Shown one piece after another: positions 52,360 through 60,974 of a DNA stretch of 64,000 nucleotides. This DNA comes from an uncultured Lachnospiraceae bacterium (lineage in GTDB: Bacteria > Bacillota > Clostridia > Lachnospirales > Lachnospiraceae). Both the position numbers and the translations under genes were made by a program. How positions within the stretch are numbered: the stretch's first letter is position 1; the number at the start of each line of letters is the position of its first letter. The stretch covers positions 1 to 64,000 of the forward strand of contig CAMEDC010000005.1 of NCBI GenBank assembly GCA_945913255.1, written 5' to 3'. The notes below the pieces were generated by a model. The model was not told where the DNA came from. It ran no database searches and saw only the letters and a program-made list of their open reading frames with translations.

Positions 52360-53496
52360 ATGAAGGAAGATTTCAATTTAGATTATAAGGCTTCCGTTGT
52401 AAATAGCGGCAATCAGGTAAGGCTGAAAAATGTATTCAGGCGTGCCCAAAACGGCGAAAAGCTGTCGCTGGGATTTATTGGTGGTTCTATCACACAGGGA
52501 TGTCTTGCAACCCGCCCGGAATATTGCTATGCTTATCGTGTATATGAATGGTGGTGTAAAACCTTTCCCAACGTAGAATTCAATTATATCAATGCCGGAA
52601 TCGGTGCAACGGATTCTCAATTTGGCTGTGCCCGGGTATACAGTGATCTGCTGAAGTGGAAACCTGATTTTGTTATCATTGAGTTTTCGGTCAACGATTT
52701 GGATAATTCTCATTTTATGGAAACTTACGAAGGACTCGTCAGAAAAGTCTATTATCATGAAAACAGACCTGCGGTATTGCTTGTACATAATGTATATTAT
52801 GAGGATGGTTCCAATGCTCAGAAGGTTCATGCACAGATTGGCAAATATTATGAATTACCATGTATCAGTATGCAAAACAGTATTTATGCTGAAATTCAGA
52901 CCGGCAGATTGAAAAAACAGGATATTACGCAGGACGGATTACATCCGAATGATTATGGGCACAAAATGGTAGCATCTGTAATTACGAATTATTTACAGAG
53001 TGTTCTGACTGATATTGACATATTGGAGCCTGAACCGAAGTTTTCATATAAAAAACCGTTCACATTAAACGCTTATGAAAACTCTGTCAGATATCAGAAT
53101 GATTCTATCCAACCTGTTTTAAAGTGCTTTACGCCTGACGTTGAACTGCAGGAAGCAATCACAGATATTTTTAAAAAGGGCTGGAAAGCAACCGAAAAAG
53201 GCGCATCTGTTTTTTTTGAGGTGGAAGGGAACTGTATTGGTATACAATATCGTAAAACCATGAAGCTTCCCGCCCCCGTAGCAGAACTGATTCTTGATGG
53301 GGATGAAGCACATCCCTTCAGACTGGATGCAAATTTTGATGAAACATGGGGAGATAAAATGGTGTTGGAAACCGTTCTAGAACATGGTGAGAACAAAAAG
53401 CATACAGTTGAAATACGATTGACGGAAACACATAAAGAGGATAAACTTCCTTTTTATCTCGTTTCTGTTATTGCAAGCAATGGGAAGGAGCAATAG
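52360..53496 (+). CDS. SGNH-fold carbohydrate esterase, two-domain
   Basis: A protein of 378 residues without signal peptide. The SGNH hydrolase domain (about 35-215) shows block I GFIGGSITQG (S43), block III EFSVNDLDN (N112) and block V DGLHPNDYGH (D192, H195). The C-terminal domain (about 225-378) is beta-rich and resembles the jelly-roll part of two-domain acetyl esterases such as those of Roseburia mannan loci. It is placed between GH130 and GH1 genes, which fits removal of acetyl groups from imported manno-oligosaccharides. The CE family number cannot be fixed from sequence reading alone. Confidence 0.82.
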   Translation: MKEDFNLDYKASVVNSGNQVRLKNVFRRAQNGEKLSLGFIGGSITQGCLATRPEYCYAYRVYEWWCKTFPNVEFNYINAGIGATDSQFGCARVYSDLLKWKPDFVIIEFSVNDLDNSHFMETYEGLVRKVYYHENRPAVLLVHNVYYEDGSNAQKVHAQIGKYYELPCISMQNSIYAEIQTGRLKKQDITQDGLHPNDYGHKMVASVITNYLQSVLTDIDILEPEPKFSYKKPFTLNAYENSVRYQNDSIQPVLKCFTPDVELQEAITDIFKKGWKATEKGASVFFEVEGNCIGIQYRKTMKLPAPVAELILDGDEAHPFRLDANFDETWGDKMVLETVLEHGENKKHTVEIRLTETHKEDKLPFYLVSVIASNGKEQ

Positions 53497-53500
53497 TTTT

Positions 53501-55090
53501 ATGTTTGGAGAGGATTTTGTATGGGGAGTTGCAAGTAGTGCCTATCAGGTTGAAGGGACAGACCCGGACGATGGCAGAGGAAAGAATATTTGGGATGTTT
53601 TTGTGGAAGAAGGCAGGGTGTTTGAAGGACAGAATGCCGATATAACATGTGATCACATACATCACTATCGGGATGATTATGCACTGATGCGAAATCTTGG
53701 CATTAAAGCATATCGTTTTTCCATCAACTGGGCACGACTGATTCCGACAGGAGATGGTGCCGTTAATCCAAAAGCAGTTGAACTGTATCGAAATATGATT
53801 TTATCAATGAAAGGTAATGGAATCACACCCTATATTACTTTATTCCACTGGGAATTTCCGCAGGCTTTGCAGGAGAGAGGTGGTTGGCTGAATCCGGATG
53901 TCGTAAATTGGTTTGGCAACTATGCAAAGGTTGTAGCAGAAAATTTCTCGGATATATGCGATACTTTTATTACGATAAATGAGCCGCAGTGCGCGGTTGG
54001 TCTGGGACATCTGAGCGGTGTGCATGCACCAGGTTTGAAATTATCTTATAAGGATACTTTTCAAATTGCTCATAATTTACTGAAAGCACACGGTCAGGCT
54101 GTTATTATGCTCAGAAAATATGCAAAGCAGTCTATTCGAATCGGATATGCACCTACCGGTGGTGTGGCATATCCTTATACAGATTCTCCGGAAGATGTGG
54201 AGGCGGCAAGAAAGGTATATTTCGGTTTCTACAATCCCATGAGCAACTGGGCATGGAATGTTTCCTGGTTTTCTGATCCGGTTTTTCTGGGACACTATCC
54301 GGAAGAAGGGCTTAAAAAATTTACTGAATATCTTCCGGAAATTAAGAAGGAAGATATGGATCTGATTCATCAGCCTCTGGATTTTATGGGTCAGAATATT
54401 TACAACGGTTATTATGTCAGGGCCGGTAAAGATGGAGAGCCTGAATTTGTAAATCGTGAACCGGGGTTCCCGAAAACGGGAACAGACTGGCCGGTAACAC
54501 CGAAAGCATTTTATTATGGGATAAAATTTCTGACTGAGCGCTATCCCCTTCCTTTATATATTACAGAAAACGGCATGGGATGCCACGATAATATTGCTCC
54601 TGACGGGAGAGTGCATGACAACGACAGAATTACATTCCTTGACAGCTATATCGGAGCCATGCAAAAGGCGATGGAAGAAGGCGCAGATGTGAAAGGATAC
54701 TTCCTCTGGACCTTTCTGGACAATTTTGAATGGAGCGACGGTTTTAAACAGCGCTTTGGAATCGTATATGTTGATTACAGGAATCAAAAGAGGATAGTAA
54801 AGGATTCTGCTTTCTGGTATAAAAAAGTGATTGAGAGCAGAGGAAAAAGTCTTTCCTGTAATCATCCCAGTGAACGCATTTTATTTTTAAATAAGGAAAA
54901 TGATAAATGTCTGATAGATAAAAATACGTTGTATACACTGGCAGAAGTAGTATCGGGTGATGGAATTATCAACAGTCAGCCTGTAAAAGAAGGAGATTGT
55001 TTACTGATTCCAAACACACTGAAAAAGATAGAACTGATTGGAAATGCCAGACTGATTTGGAAAGATTATTTTGATAATCAAAATTTTTAA
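53501..55090 (+). CDS. GH1 beta-glycosidase with C-terminal cupin-like extension
   Basis: A retaining beta-glucosidase/beta-mannosidase-type enzyme of 529 residues. GH1 motifs are complete: FVWGVASSAYQVEG, YRFSINWARL, acid/base Glu in TINEP (E161), nucleophile in YITENG (E356), and LWTFLDNFEWSDGFKQRFGIVYVDY. The GH1 domain ends near residue 446, yet the protein continues for about 80 residues. The tail (477-520) reads AEVVSGDGIINSQPVKEGDCLLIPNTL..., which resembles the C-terminal cupin of type I phosphomannose isomerases. The start at 53501 follows AAGGAG at 10 bases. It ends the LacI-GH130-esterase-GH1 run. The activity on beta-mannosides or beta-glucosides remains open. Confidence 0.88.
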   Translation: MFGEDFVWGVASSAYQVEGTDPDDGRGKNIWDVFVEEGRVFEGQNADITCDHIHHYRDDYALMRNLGIKAYRFSINWARLIPTGDGAVNPKAVELYRNMILSMKGNGITPYITLFHWEFPQALQERGGWLNPDVVNWFGNYAKVVAENFSDICDTFITINEPQCAVGLGHLSGVHAPGLKLSYKDTFQIAHNLLKAHGQAVIMLRKYAKQSIRIGYAPTGGVAYPYTDSPEDVEAARKVYFGFYNPMSNWAWNVSWFSDPVFLGHYPEEGLKKFTEYLPEIKKEDMDLIHQPLDFMGQNIYNGYYVRAGKDGEPEFVNREPGFPKTGTDWPVTPKAFYYGIKFLTERYPLPLYITENGMGCHDNIAPDGRVHDNDRITFLDSYIGAMQKAMEEGADVKGYFLWTFLDNFEWSDGFKQRFGIVYVDYRNQKRIVKDSAFWYKKVIESRGKSLSCNHPSERILFLNKENDKCLIDKNTLYTLAEVVSGDGIINSQPVKEGDCLLIPNTLKKIELIGNARLIWKDYFDNQNF

Positions 55091-55110
55091 TGCTAACCGA
55101 AAGTATCCTA

Positions 55111-55139
55111 TTGAAAAACATTTTTGAATCATGTATAAT
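55111..55139 (+). promoter_or_regulatory. Promoter of DUF4190 gene
   Basis: TTGAAA (55111-55116) and TATAAT (55134-55139), 17-base spacer, leaving a leader of about 100 bases before ATG 55248. Confidence 0.7.
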
Positions 55140-55247
55140 TTTTACGAAAACATATTCTATGAGGGAGGAGCTACATAATTTTTGATACTCCTGGTACAAT
55201 TCATTGTACTTGATATGTTATTCTATGTAAAAGAAGGAGAGAAAAAA

Positions 55248-55595
55248 ATGGACGAACAAAACAACTATCAGGACAACACTGCTTATGTTCCATATCAGAC
55301 AACTGTTGTGGAAGAAAGGTCAAATAAGGCAAACGGTTTACAGATTGCAAGCCTTGTAGTAGGTATCTGTGCAATCGTACTGGGATGCTGCTGGGCATAC
55401 TTTGGTCTTATTCTTGGTATTATTGGCATTGTCCTTGCAGTGCTTGGTAACAAGAACGGAAAGCATGGTATCGGTACAGCAGGTCTTGTATGTTCTATCG
55501 TAGGTCTTGCGCTCGGCGTTATCTGGATTATCCTTGCTGCAATCTTCGGGGCAGCCGCAATGCAGATGCTGCAGGAAATGGGTTATTCTTTCTAG
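55248..55595 (+). CDS. DUF4190 small membrane protein
   Basis: A protein of 115 residues with a polar Asn/Tyr/Thr-rich N-terminus (1-32) and two long Gly/Ile-rich transmembrane helices (about 33-65 and 75-105). The block NGLQIASLVVGICAIVLG is typical of DUF4190 proteins, and KHGIGTAGLVCSIVGLALGVIW is the second repeat-like half. The function is unknown. AAGGAGAG precedes the ATG at 55248; the frame extends 22 codons upstream without a ribosome site. The DUF2752 gene begins 13 bases after its stop, and the two DUFs are often found together. Confidence 0.85.
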   Translation: MDEQNNYQDNTAYVPYQTTVVEERSNKANGLQIASLVVGICAIVLGCCWAYFGLILGIIGIVLAVLGNKNGKHGIGTAGLVCSIVGLALGVIWIILAAIFGAAAMQMLQEMGYSF

Positions 55596-55608
55596 GGCTT
55601 TCAGGCTG

Positions 55609-56025
55609 ATGAAAAAAGAAAAAGAACTGGAAGACCAGCTTTTTGATATCGGGCTGGTCTTTCTTTTTGTTTTCATTGTGATAGTTGTTTTTTATAAGTC
55701 GATATTAAAGTCTGTCATATATGTACGTCCCTGTCTCTTTTCAACATTTTTAGGTATTTATTGTCCGGGATGCGGTGGAACAAGAGCTATTGATGCACTA
55801 TTTCACGGTCATTTCATAAAGGCTTTATGGTATCATCCTCTGGTACCGTACGCAGCAATGATTTATGGCGGTTTTATGATATCCCATGCGCTGAATCGAC
55901 TGGGTATCAAGAAAGTGAAAGGTTGGAAATTCCATAACTGGTATTTATATGTGGCAGTGGGAATTATTGCTGTGAATTTTATTTTGAAGAATCTTTTGAG
56001 AATAGGTTTTGGTATTATGATGTAA
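55609..56025 (+). CDS. DUF2752 membrane protein
   Basis: A protein of 138 residues with the DUF2752 hallmark CPGCGGTRA (about 52-60), followed by FHGHFIKALWYHPLVPYA. There are three hydrophobic segments (about 14-34, 75-95 and 110-128). The two Cys of CPGC could bind metal or form a disulfide near the membrane face; the function is unknown. The start at 55609 has no strong ribosome site, so it may depend on translation of the upstream DUF4190 gene 13 bases away. It ends at a bidirectional hairpin. Confidence 0.85.
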   Translation: MKKEKELEDQLFDIGLVFLFVFIVIVVFYKSILKSVIYVRPCLFSTFLGIYCPGCGGTRAIDALFHGHFIKALWYHPLVPYAAMIYGGFMISHALNRLGIKKVKGWKFHNWYLYVAVGIIAVNFILKNLLRIGFGIMM

Positions 56026-56050
56026 AAGGACCCGGATAACCGGGCCCTTT
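56025..56050. terminator. Bidirectional terminator
   Basis: AAAGGACCCGG pairs with CCGGGCCCTTT (one mismatch) around ATAA. It separates the DUF2752 gene from the minus-strand lipoprotein gene. Confidence 0.8.
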
Positions 56051-56066
56051 CATATTTTATTCAATT

Positions 56067-56552
56067 TTATTCATTGTCCGGATTCGGATATTCAATGGTT
56101 AAATCAGCATCATCCGGTTCCTCACCATGCAAAAATGCAATAATAATCTGGATTCTCTTATAGGCACGCGCATAGTTTTCACTGGCGTAGTCAGCCATGT
56201 ATTCGTTATAAGAGCCATTGCTATATGCATCATGATAGCTTGATACAGCTTCTTTCATATAATCGCTGGATTCTGTTGCAAGACCCTCCAGATAATCAAA
56301 TTCTTCCGGAAAATCAAGCCTGGCAAAGGACTGAAATACTACATCGAGCTCATCCAGATATTCCAGTAACTCCGTAGAAGCTTCTTCTGACTGTGCATCT
56401 ATATTATTGATAGAAGTGTCAATTTCAGAAACTTTAGTACAAAAATCATCCACACTTTTCCTAAACTGTGTCAGCTCGGGATCTTCGCCGCATGCTGTCA
56501 GCATAGTTACTGACAGAAGAACTGCGAAAAGCATACGAACTTTGTTTTTCAA
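56067..56552 (-). CDS. Hypothetical lipoprotein, acidic helical
   Basis: A protein of 161 residues with a lipoprotein signal ending in LTAC (Cys at about position 21). The rest is strongly acidic and helical (about 25-150), with a Tyr/Asn/Ser-rich middle. I do not recognise a family. TTG at 56552 is taken as the start because GGAGGG lies 9 bases upstream; an ATG nine codons earlier (56579) covers that ribosome site. It would be anchored on the outer face of the membrane. It is alone on the minus strand between two plus-strand transcripts. Confidence 0.75.
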   Translation of the reverse strand: MKNKVRMLFAVLLSVTMLTACGEDPELTQFRKSVDDFCTKVSEIDTSINNIDAQSEEASTELLEYLDELDVVFQSFARLDFPEEFDYLEGLATESSDYMKEAVSSYHDAYSNGSYNEYMADYASENYARAYKRIQIIIAFLHGEEPDDADLTIEYPNPDNE

Positions 56553-56673
56553 TTTTCTAACCCTCCAGTTTTTATCCATGAAGTGTTGTATAAAAACACA
56601 ACACGCTTAAAATTTATCACATTTTGAGTCTTTTCGCAATAGTTTCAGACAAGAAAAGGATAAATCCTCCCCT

Positions 56674-56702
56674 TTACGATTAAAAGTATAGTATGGTACA
56701 AT
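56674..56702 (+). promoter_or_regulatory. Promoter of metH
   Basis: TTACGA (56674-56679) and TACAAT (56697-56702), 17-base spacer, giving a leader of about 58 bases. No SAM or cobalamin riboswitch can be recognised in it. Confidence 0.5.
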
Positions 56703-56766
56703 ATGCGGAAAGGACTGTGACAGGCGCATAGGAAAAGATATCATGCCTGCATGAAAGGCGTAAGAG

Positions 56767-59283
56767 ATGACAAAGGAAGTTTTTGCAAAATTGACAAAAA
56801 ACTATATCTATCTTGACGGAGCTACCGGTTCCAATCTTGTGAAGGCGGGGATGCCATCCGGAGTATGCCCGGAACAGTGGATTTTAGAGCATCCGGATAT
56901 TATGTATGATTTGCAGAAGCGATATGTGGAAGCTGGTACGGATATTCTTTATGCACCTACCTTTACCGCTAACAGAATTAAGCTTTCAGAATATGGTCTG
57001 GAAGACAAACTGCAAAATATGACAAAAGAACTTGTTGCCATTTCTAAAAAAGCTGCTGCAACTGCAAAAGACAGAACTGTTTATGTAGCAGGCGACCTTA
57101 CCATGACCGGAGAACAATTAAAGCCCATGGGTAATATGGAATTGGAGACTTTGATTGATACCTATAAGGAACAAATTCTTGCTCTTCTGGATGCGGGAGC
57201 AGATTTACTGGTTGTGGAGACCATGATGAGCCTTGCGGAAGCAAGAGCTGCTCTGATTGCAGCAAAAGAGGTATGTGAACTTCCCGTTATGGTTTCCATG
57301 ACATTTGAAGCTGATGGAAGAACATTATACGGTACGGATGCAAAAACTGCTGCAGTAGTTTTGGAAAGTCTGGGGGCTGACGCCATCGGAGTGAACTGTT
57401 CCACAGGTCCTGCACACATGAAGCAGATTATTTCCGATATGGTGCGCTGTACAAAGAAAATTCCTGTCATAGCAAAACCAAATGCAGGCCTTCCGTATCT
57501 GGATGAGCAGGGAAATACCTGTTACAATATGGATGCCTGTGAATTTGCAGAGGAAATGAAGCTGCTGACCGCTGCCGGAGCGACAATCCTTGGCGGCTGC
57601 TGTGGAACTACTCCTGAATTTATTCATGAAATTCGTACAAGTTTTGGTAAAGAGATTACCGGTTCCTTCCGGAGAAGAGAGCCTGGTATTCGTTACCTTA
57701 CATCCGAACGACAGACGATAGATTTCGGCATGGATGGCAGATTTATGATAGTGGGAGAAAGGATCAATCCTACCGGGAAAAAACTGCTGCAGGCACAACT
57801 GAGAGAAGGCTGCATGGATAAAGTTCTTCAGTTTGCAGAAGAACAGGAACAGGGTGGTGCAAGTATTCTGGATGTCAATATGGGTATGAGCGGAATTGAT
57901 GAAAAAGAGATGATGCTTCTTGCCATCGAGGAGCTGAGCGGAGTGACAAATCTGCCGCTTTCGCTTGATTCCAGTCATGTGGATGTATTGGAGGCAGCAC
58001 TTCGTCATTATCCGGGGCGCGCACTCATCAATTCCATCTCCCTTGAAACAGAAAAATTTGATAAACTGATTCCGATTGCAAAGAAATATGGTGCTATGTT
58101 TATTTTGCTTCCACTTTCTGACAAAGGACTGCCGGAAAACATGGAAGAAAAGAGGGAAATCATTGAAAAGGTACTGGAACGTGCTTATTCCCTCGGTATG
58201 GACAAAGATGATGTGATCGTAGACGGACTTGTGGCAACGGTTGGCGCCAACAAAAGGGCTGCCATCGAGACACTGGAAACCATCCGATATTGCAGAAAAA
58301 ACGATCTGGCAACCATATGCGGTCTTTCCAATATTTCTTTCGGCATGCCGGAGAGAAGCTTTGTAAATACAGCATTTTTGACACTTGCAATCAAAGAGGG
58401 ACTTACGATGGCAATTGCAAACCCTTCTCAGGAGATGCTGGTAAGCTGTGCATTTGCCACGGATTTGTTGTTGGCAAAAGAAGAAGCAGATATCCGTTAC
58501 ATCGAATATGCCGATGTTGTGGCTAAGAATCGCGTTGAAAAGGAAGCTGCATTGCAGAAAAAGCTTGCTGATGCATCGTCTGCAGTAAAATCAGGAGATA
58601 GGAATACAGCGGGACAACAGTTCCAGTCAGGACAAAATGCGGAGAAGTTTTTCAGTGAATATCGCCAGAAGCTGTATAATGCAGTTATGAAGGGAAATCG
58701 AAACGGAATTGTATCCATTACGGAGGAGGCGATCACTCACGGAGAGGAAGCTTCAAAGCTATTAAACGATGTACTTCTGCCGGCTATTAATGAAGTGGGG
58801 GAATTGTTTGACAAAGGTAAATATTTCCTTCCGCAGTTGATAGGAAGCGCTGAAGCAATGAAAAGTTCCATTGAAGTGCTGGAGCCTCTTTTGTTAAATG
58901 ATTCCGATGCACAGAATATGCCCGTGGTAGTGATTGCAACGGTGGAAGGTGACATTCACGATATCGGGAAAAATCTGGTCGCATTGATGCTGAAAAATTA
59001 TGGCTTTCGTGTCATAGACCTTGGTAAGGATGTACCGAAGGAAGAAATCATCAGGGCAGCACGTGAAAGCAACGCACAGATTATTGCATTGTCCGCATTG
59101 ATGACTACTACCATGCAGCGCATGAAAGAGGTAATTGCCTATGCTAAAGAGGAAGGAATAAAGGCAAAAGTCATGATTGGAGGTGCTGTCATTACGCAGG
59201 ATTATGCCGATGAAATCGGAGCTGACGGCTATTCCCGTGATGCGGCGGAAGCAGTTAAAGTAGCGCAGCGGTTAACGGTGTAA
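56767..59283 (+). CDS. metH: Cobalamin-dependent methionine synthase, short form
   Basis: Transfers methyl groups from methyltetrahydrofolate to homocysteine through B12. The protein has 838 residues. The homocysteine/zinc domain (about 1-290) has ligands in GVNCSTGP (C211) and GGCCGTTP (C278, C279). The pterin domain (about 315-585) starts MIVGERINPTGKK. After a linker come the helical cap (about 640-715) and the B12 domain with EGDIHDIGKN (lower-ligand H731). The C-terminal SAM-dependent reactivation domain of long MetH is missing, as is common in Clostridia, so reactivation must come from a separate protein. AAAGG precedes ATG. It is 60 bases upstream of the second ilvB-like gene. Confidence 0.95.
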   Translation: MTKEVFAKLTKNYIYLDGATGSNLVKAGMPSGVCPEQWILEHPDIMYDLQKRYVEAGTDILYAPTFTANRIKLSEYGLEDKLQNMTKELVAISKKAAATAKDRTVYVAGDLTMTGEQLKPMGNMELETLIDTYKEQILALLDAGADLLVVETMMSLAEARAALIAAKEVCELPVMVSMTFEADGRTLYGTDAKTAAVVLESLGADAIGVNCSTGPAHMKQIISDMVRCTKKIPVIAKPNAGLPYLDEQGNTCYNMDACEFAEEMKLLTAAGATILGGCCGTTPEFIHEIRTSFGKEITGSFRRREPGIRYLTSERQTIDFGMDGRFMIVGERINPTGKKLLQAQLREGCMDKVLQFAEEQEQGGASILDVNMGMSGIDEKEMMLLAIEELSGVTNLPLSLDSSHVDVLEAALRHYPGRALINSISLETEKFDKLIPIAKKYGAMFILLPLSDKGLPENMEEKREIIEKVLERAYSLGMDKDDVIVDGLVATVGANKRAAIETLETIRYCRKNDLATICGLSNISFGMPERSFVNTAFLTLAIKEGLTMAIANPSQEMLVSCAFATDLLLAKEEADIRYIEYADVVAKNRVEKEAALQKKLADASSAVKSGDRNTAGQQFQSGQNAEKFFSEYRQKLYNAVMKGNRNGIVSITEEAITHGEEASKLLNDVLLPAINEVGELFDKGKYFLPQLIGSAEAMKSSIEVLEPLLLNDSDAQNMPVVVIATVEGDIHDIGKNLVALMLKNYGFRVIDLGKDVPKEEIIRAARESNAQIIALSALMTTTMQRMKEVIAYAKEEGIKAKVMIGGAVITQDYADEIGADGYSRDAAEAVKVAQRLTV

Positions 59284-59343
59284 AATAAAAGGGTAAAAGT
59301 TATCTGACTACTCAGAAGAGTCTTAAAATAGGAGGAATCTATC

Positions 59344-60960
59344 ATGATAGGTGCAGATGCCATCATAAAATGTCTGGAAGAGGAAGGAGTTACTACAGTA
59401 TTCGGATATCCCGGTGTAGCAATTGCTCCTTTCTATAATAGTATACTGGAATCTAATATCAAGACGGTTCTTGTACGCACAGAACAAAATGCGGCACATG
59501 CGGCAAGCGGTGTATCCAGAATGACCGGACGCCCAGGTGTGTGCGCAGTAACATCCGGCCCGGGAGCAACCAATGTGATTACCGGAATTGCAACGGCTTT
59601 TGCAGACAGTATTCCCCTGATTTGTATTACCGGACAGGTGAACAGTGAACTCCTTGGCAGTGATGTATTCCAGGAAGCGGACATAACCGGTGCAGTGGAA
59701 TCCTTTGTGAAATACAGCTATCTGATTAAAAATGTAAATGATATTCCAAGGGTATTCAAGGAAGCTTTCTATATTGCCAATACCGGAAGAAAGGGACCTG
59801 TTCTGATTGACATTCCCATCGATATTCAGAATGCAGGCATAAATAAATTCAAGTATCCCGAGGAAGTGAACCTGCGTACCTATAAGCCAACGGTGAAGGG
59901 ACATGCTGTTCAGATTAAGAAAGTCATTCGCGAACTGGAAAAAGCGAAAAAACCGATTATATGCGCTGGTGGCGGTGTCCTTTTAAGTGAAGCGGAAGGG
60001 GAATTGCAGCACTTTGCAGAGATTCACAACATTCCTGTGGTTTCCACCATGATGGGAAAAGGGGTTATGCCGACAGAACATCCTCTTTACTTTGGAATGG
60101 TCGGCAATAACGGCAAGGCATATGCCAATCGTGCCATGAATGAATCGGATCTGTTGATTATGGTGGGGGCAAGAGTCGCTGACCGCGCTGTAAGCCAGCC
60201 TGATTTAATCACCAGAGATAAAGTTCTTGTACATATTGATGTAGATCCTGCGGAAATCGGGAAAAATGCCGGACCTACAATACCCCTGGTAGGAGATGCC
60301 AAACATATTTTTCAAGATTTTGAAAAGGAAGAATTTTCCTGTAACTGCGTTGAATGGATTCGTACTCTGAATGGATACCGTACCACCATGGAAAAAAAGC
60401 GCACACCAAATCCTTCTTATGTAGACCCGGCAGCTTTTATCGCAAAGTTGTCTGATAAAATGGAGGAAAACGCTGTCTTTGTGGCAGATGTTGGACAAAA
60501 TCAGATTTGGTCCTGCGGTTACGCTAAGGTAAAAAAAGGGAAATTTCTCACATCCGGCGGTATGGGAACTATGGGCTATTCCATCCCTGCTGCCATGGGT
60601 GCCAAAACGGCAGTTCCGGACAGGCAGGTCGTGGCTGTCTGTGGAGACGGTTCCTTCCAGATGTCCATGATGGAACTTGCCACCATGCGCCAGCATCATA
60701 TAGCCGTGAAGATTGTTGTATTGAAAAACAACTATCTCGGGATGGTACGTGAATATCAGCACTATACTTACAAAGATAATTATTCTGTAGTGGATCTTTC
60801 GGGAAGCCCTGATTTGGAAAAGCTTGCCGCAGCCTATGATTTGCCTTTCCTTCGTCTTGAAGACATGGGAAAATGCGAAGAAACGATTGATGCCTTTCTG
60901 AAAGAGGATCAATCAGTGCTGCTGGAGTGCCTCATCGACCCCATGGATTTGGTGAAGTAA
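59344..60960 (+). CDS. Second acetolactate synthase-like large subunit
   Basis: Thiamine-diphosphate enzyme of 538 residues, homologous over its full length to IlvB: FGYPGVAIAPFY, activating Glu in TEQNAAHAASG (E47), SGPGATNVITGIATAFADSIP, FQEADITGAVE, and the TPP/Mg site GDGSFQMSMMELATM...KNNYLGMV. The position of the specificity tryptophan (RQWQ in the copy at 17.9 kb) is REYQ, with Y471. This suggests loss of preference for 2-oxobutyrate and a bias to pyruvate, or a different acceptor. GGAGG precedes the start. It is followed after 14 bases by its own ACT subunit, so this is a true two-subunit enzyme and not a lone decarboxylase. Confidence 0.88.
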   Translation: MIGADAIIKCLEEEGVTTVFGYPGVAIAPFYNSILESNIKTVLVRTEQNAAHAASGVSRMTGRPGVCAVTSGPGATNVITGIATAFADSIPLICITGQVNSELLGSDVFQEADITGAVESFVKYSYLIKNVNDIPRVFKEAFYIANTGRKGPVLIDIPIDIQNAGINKFKYPEEVNLRTYKPTVKGHAVQIKKVIRELEKAKKPIICAGGGVLLSEAEGELQHFAEIHNIPVVSTMMGKGVMPTEHPLYFGMVGNNGKAYANRAMNESDLLIMVGARVADRAVSQPDLITRDKVLVHIDVDPAEIGKNAGPTIPLVGDAKHIFQDFEKEEFSCNCVEWIRTLNGYRTTMEKKRTPNPSYVDPAAFIAKLSDKMEENAVFVADVGQNQIWSCGYAKVKKGKFLTSGGMGTMGYSIPAAMGAKTAVPDRQVVAVCGDGSFQMSMMELATMRQHHIAVKIVVLKNNYLGMVREYQHYTYKDNYSVVDLSGSPDLEKLAAAYDLPFLRLEDMGKCEETIDAFLKEDQSVLLECLIDPMDLVK

Positions 60961-60974
60961 GGAGGACAGAAATT

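Noticed and set aside
56580-56766. SAM, cobalamin or folate riboswitch before metH
   Set aside because: No recognisable core motif, and the leader after the likely promoter is only about 58 bases long.
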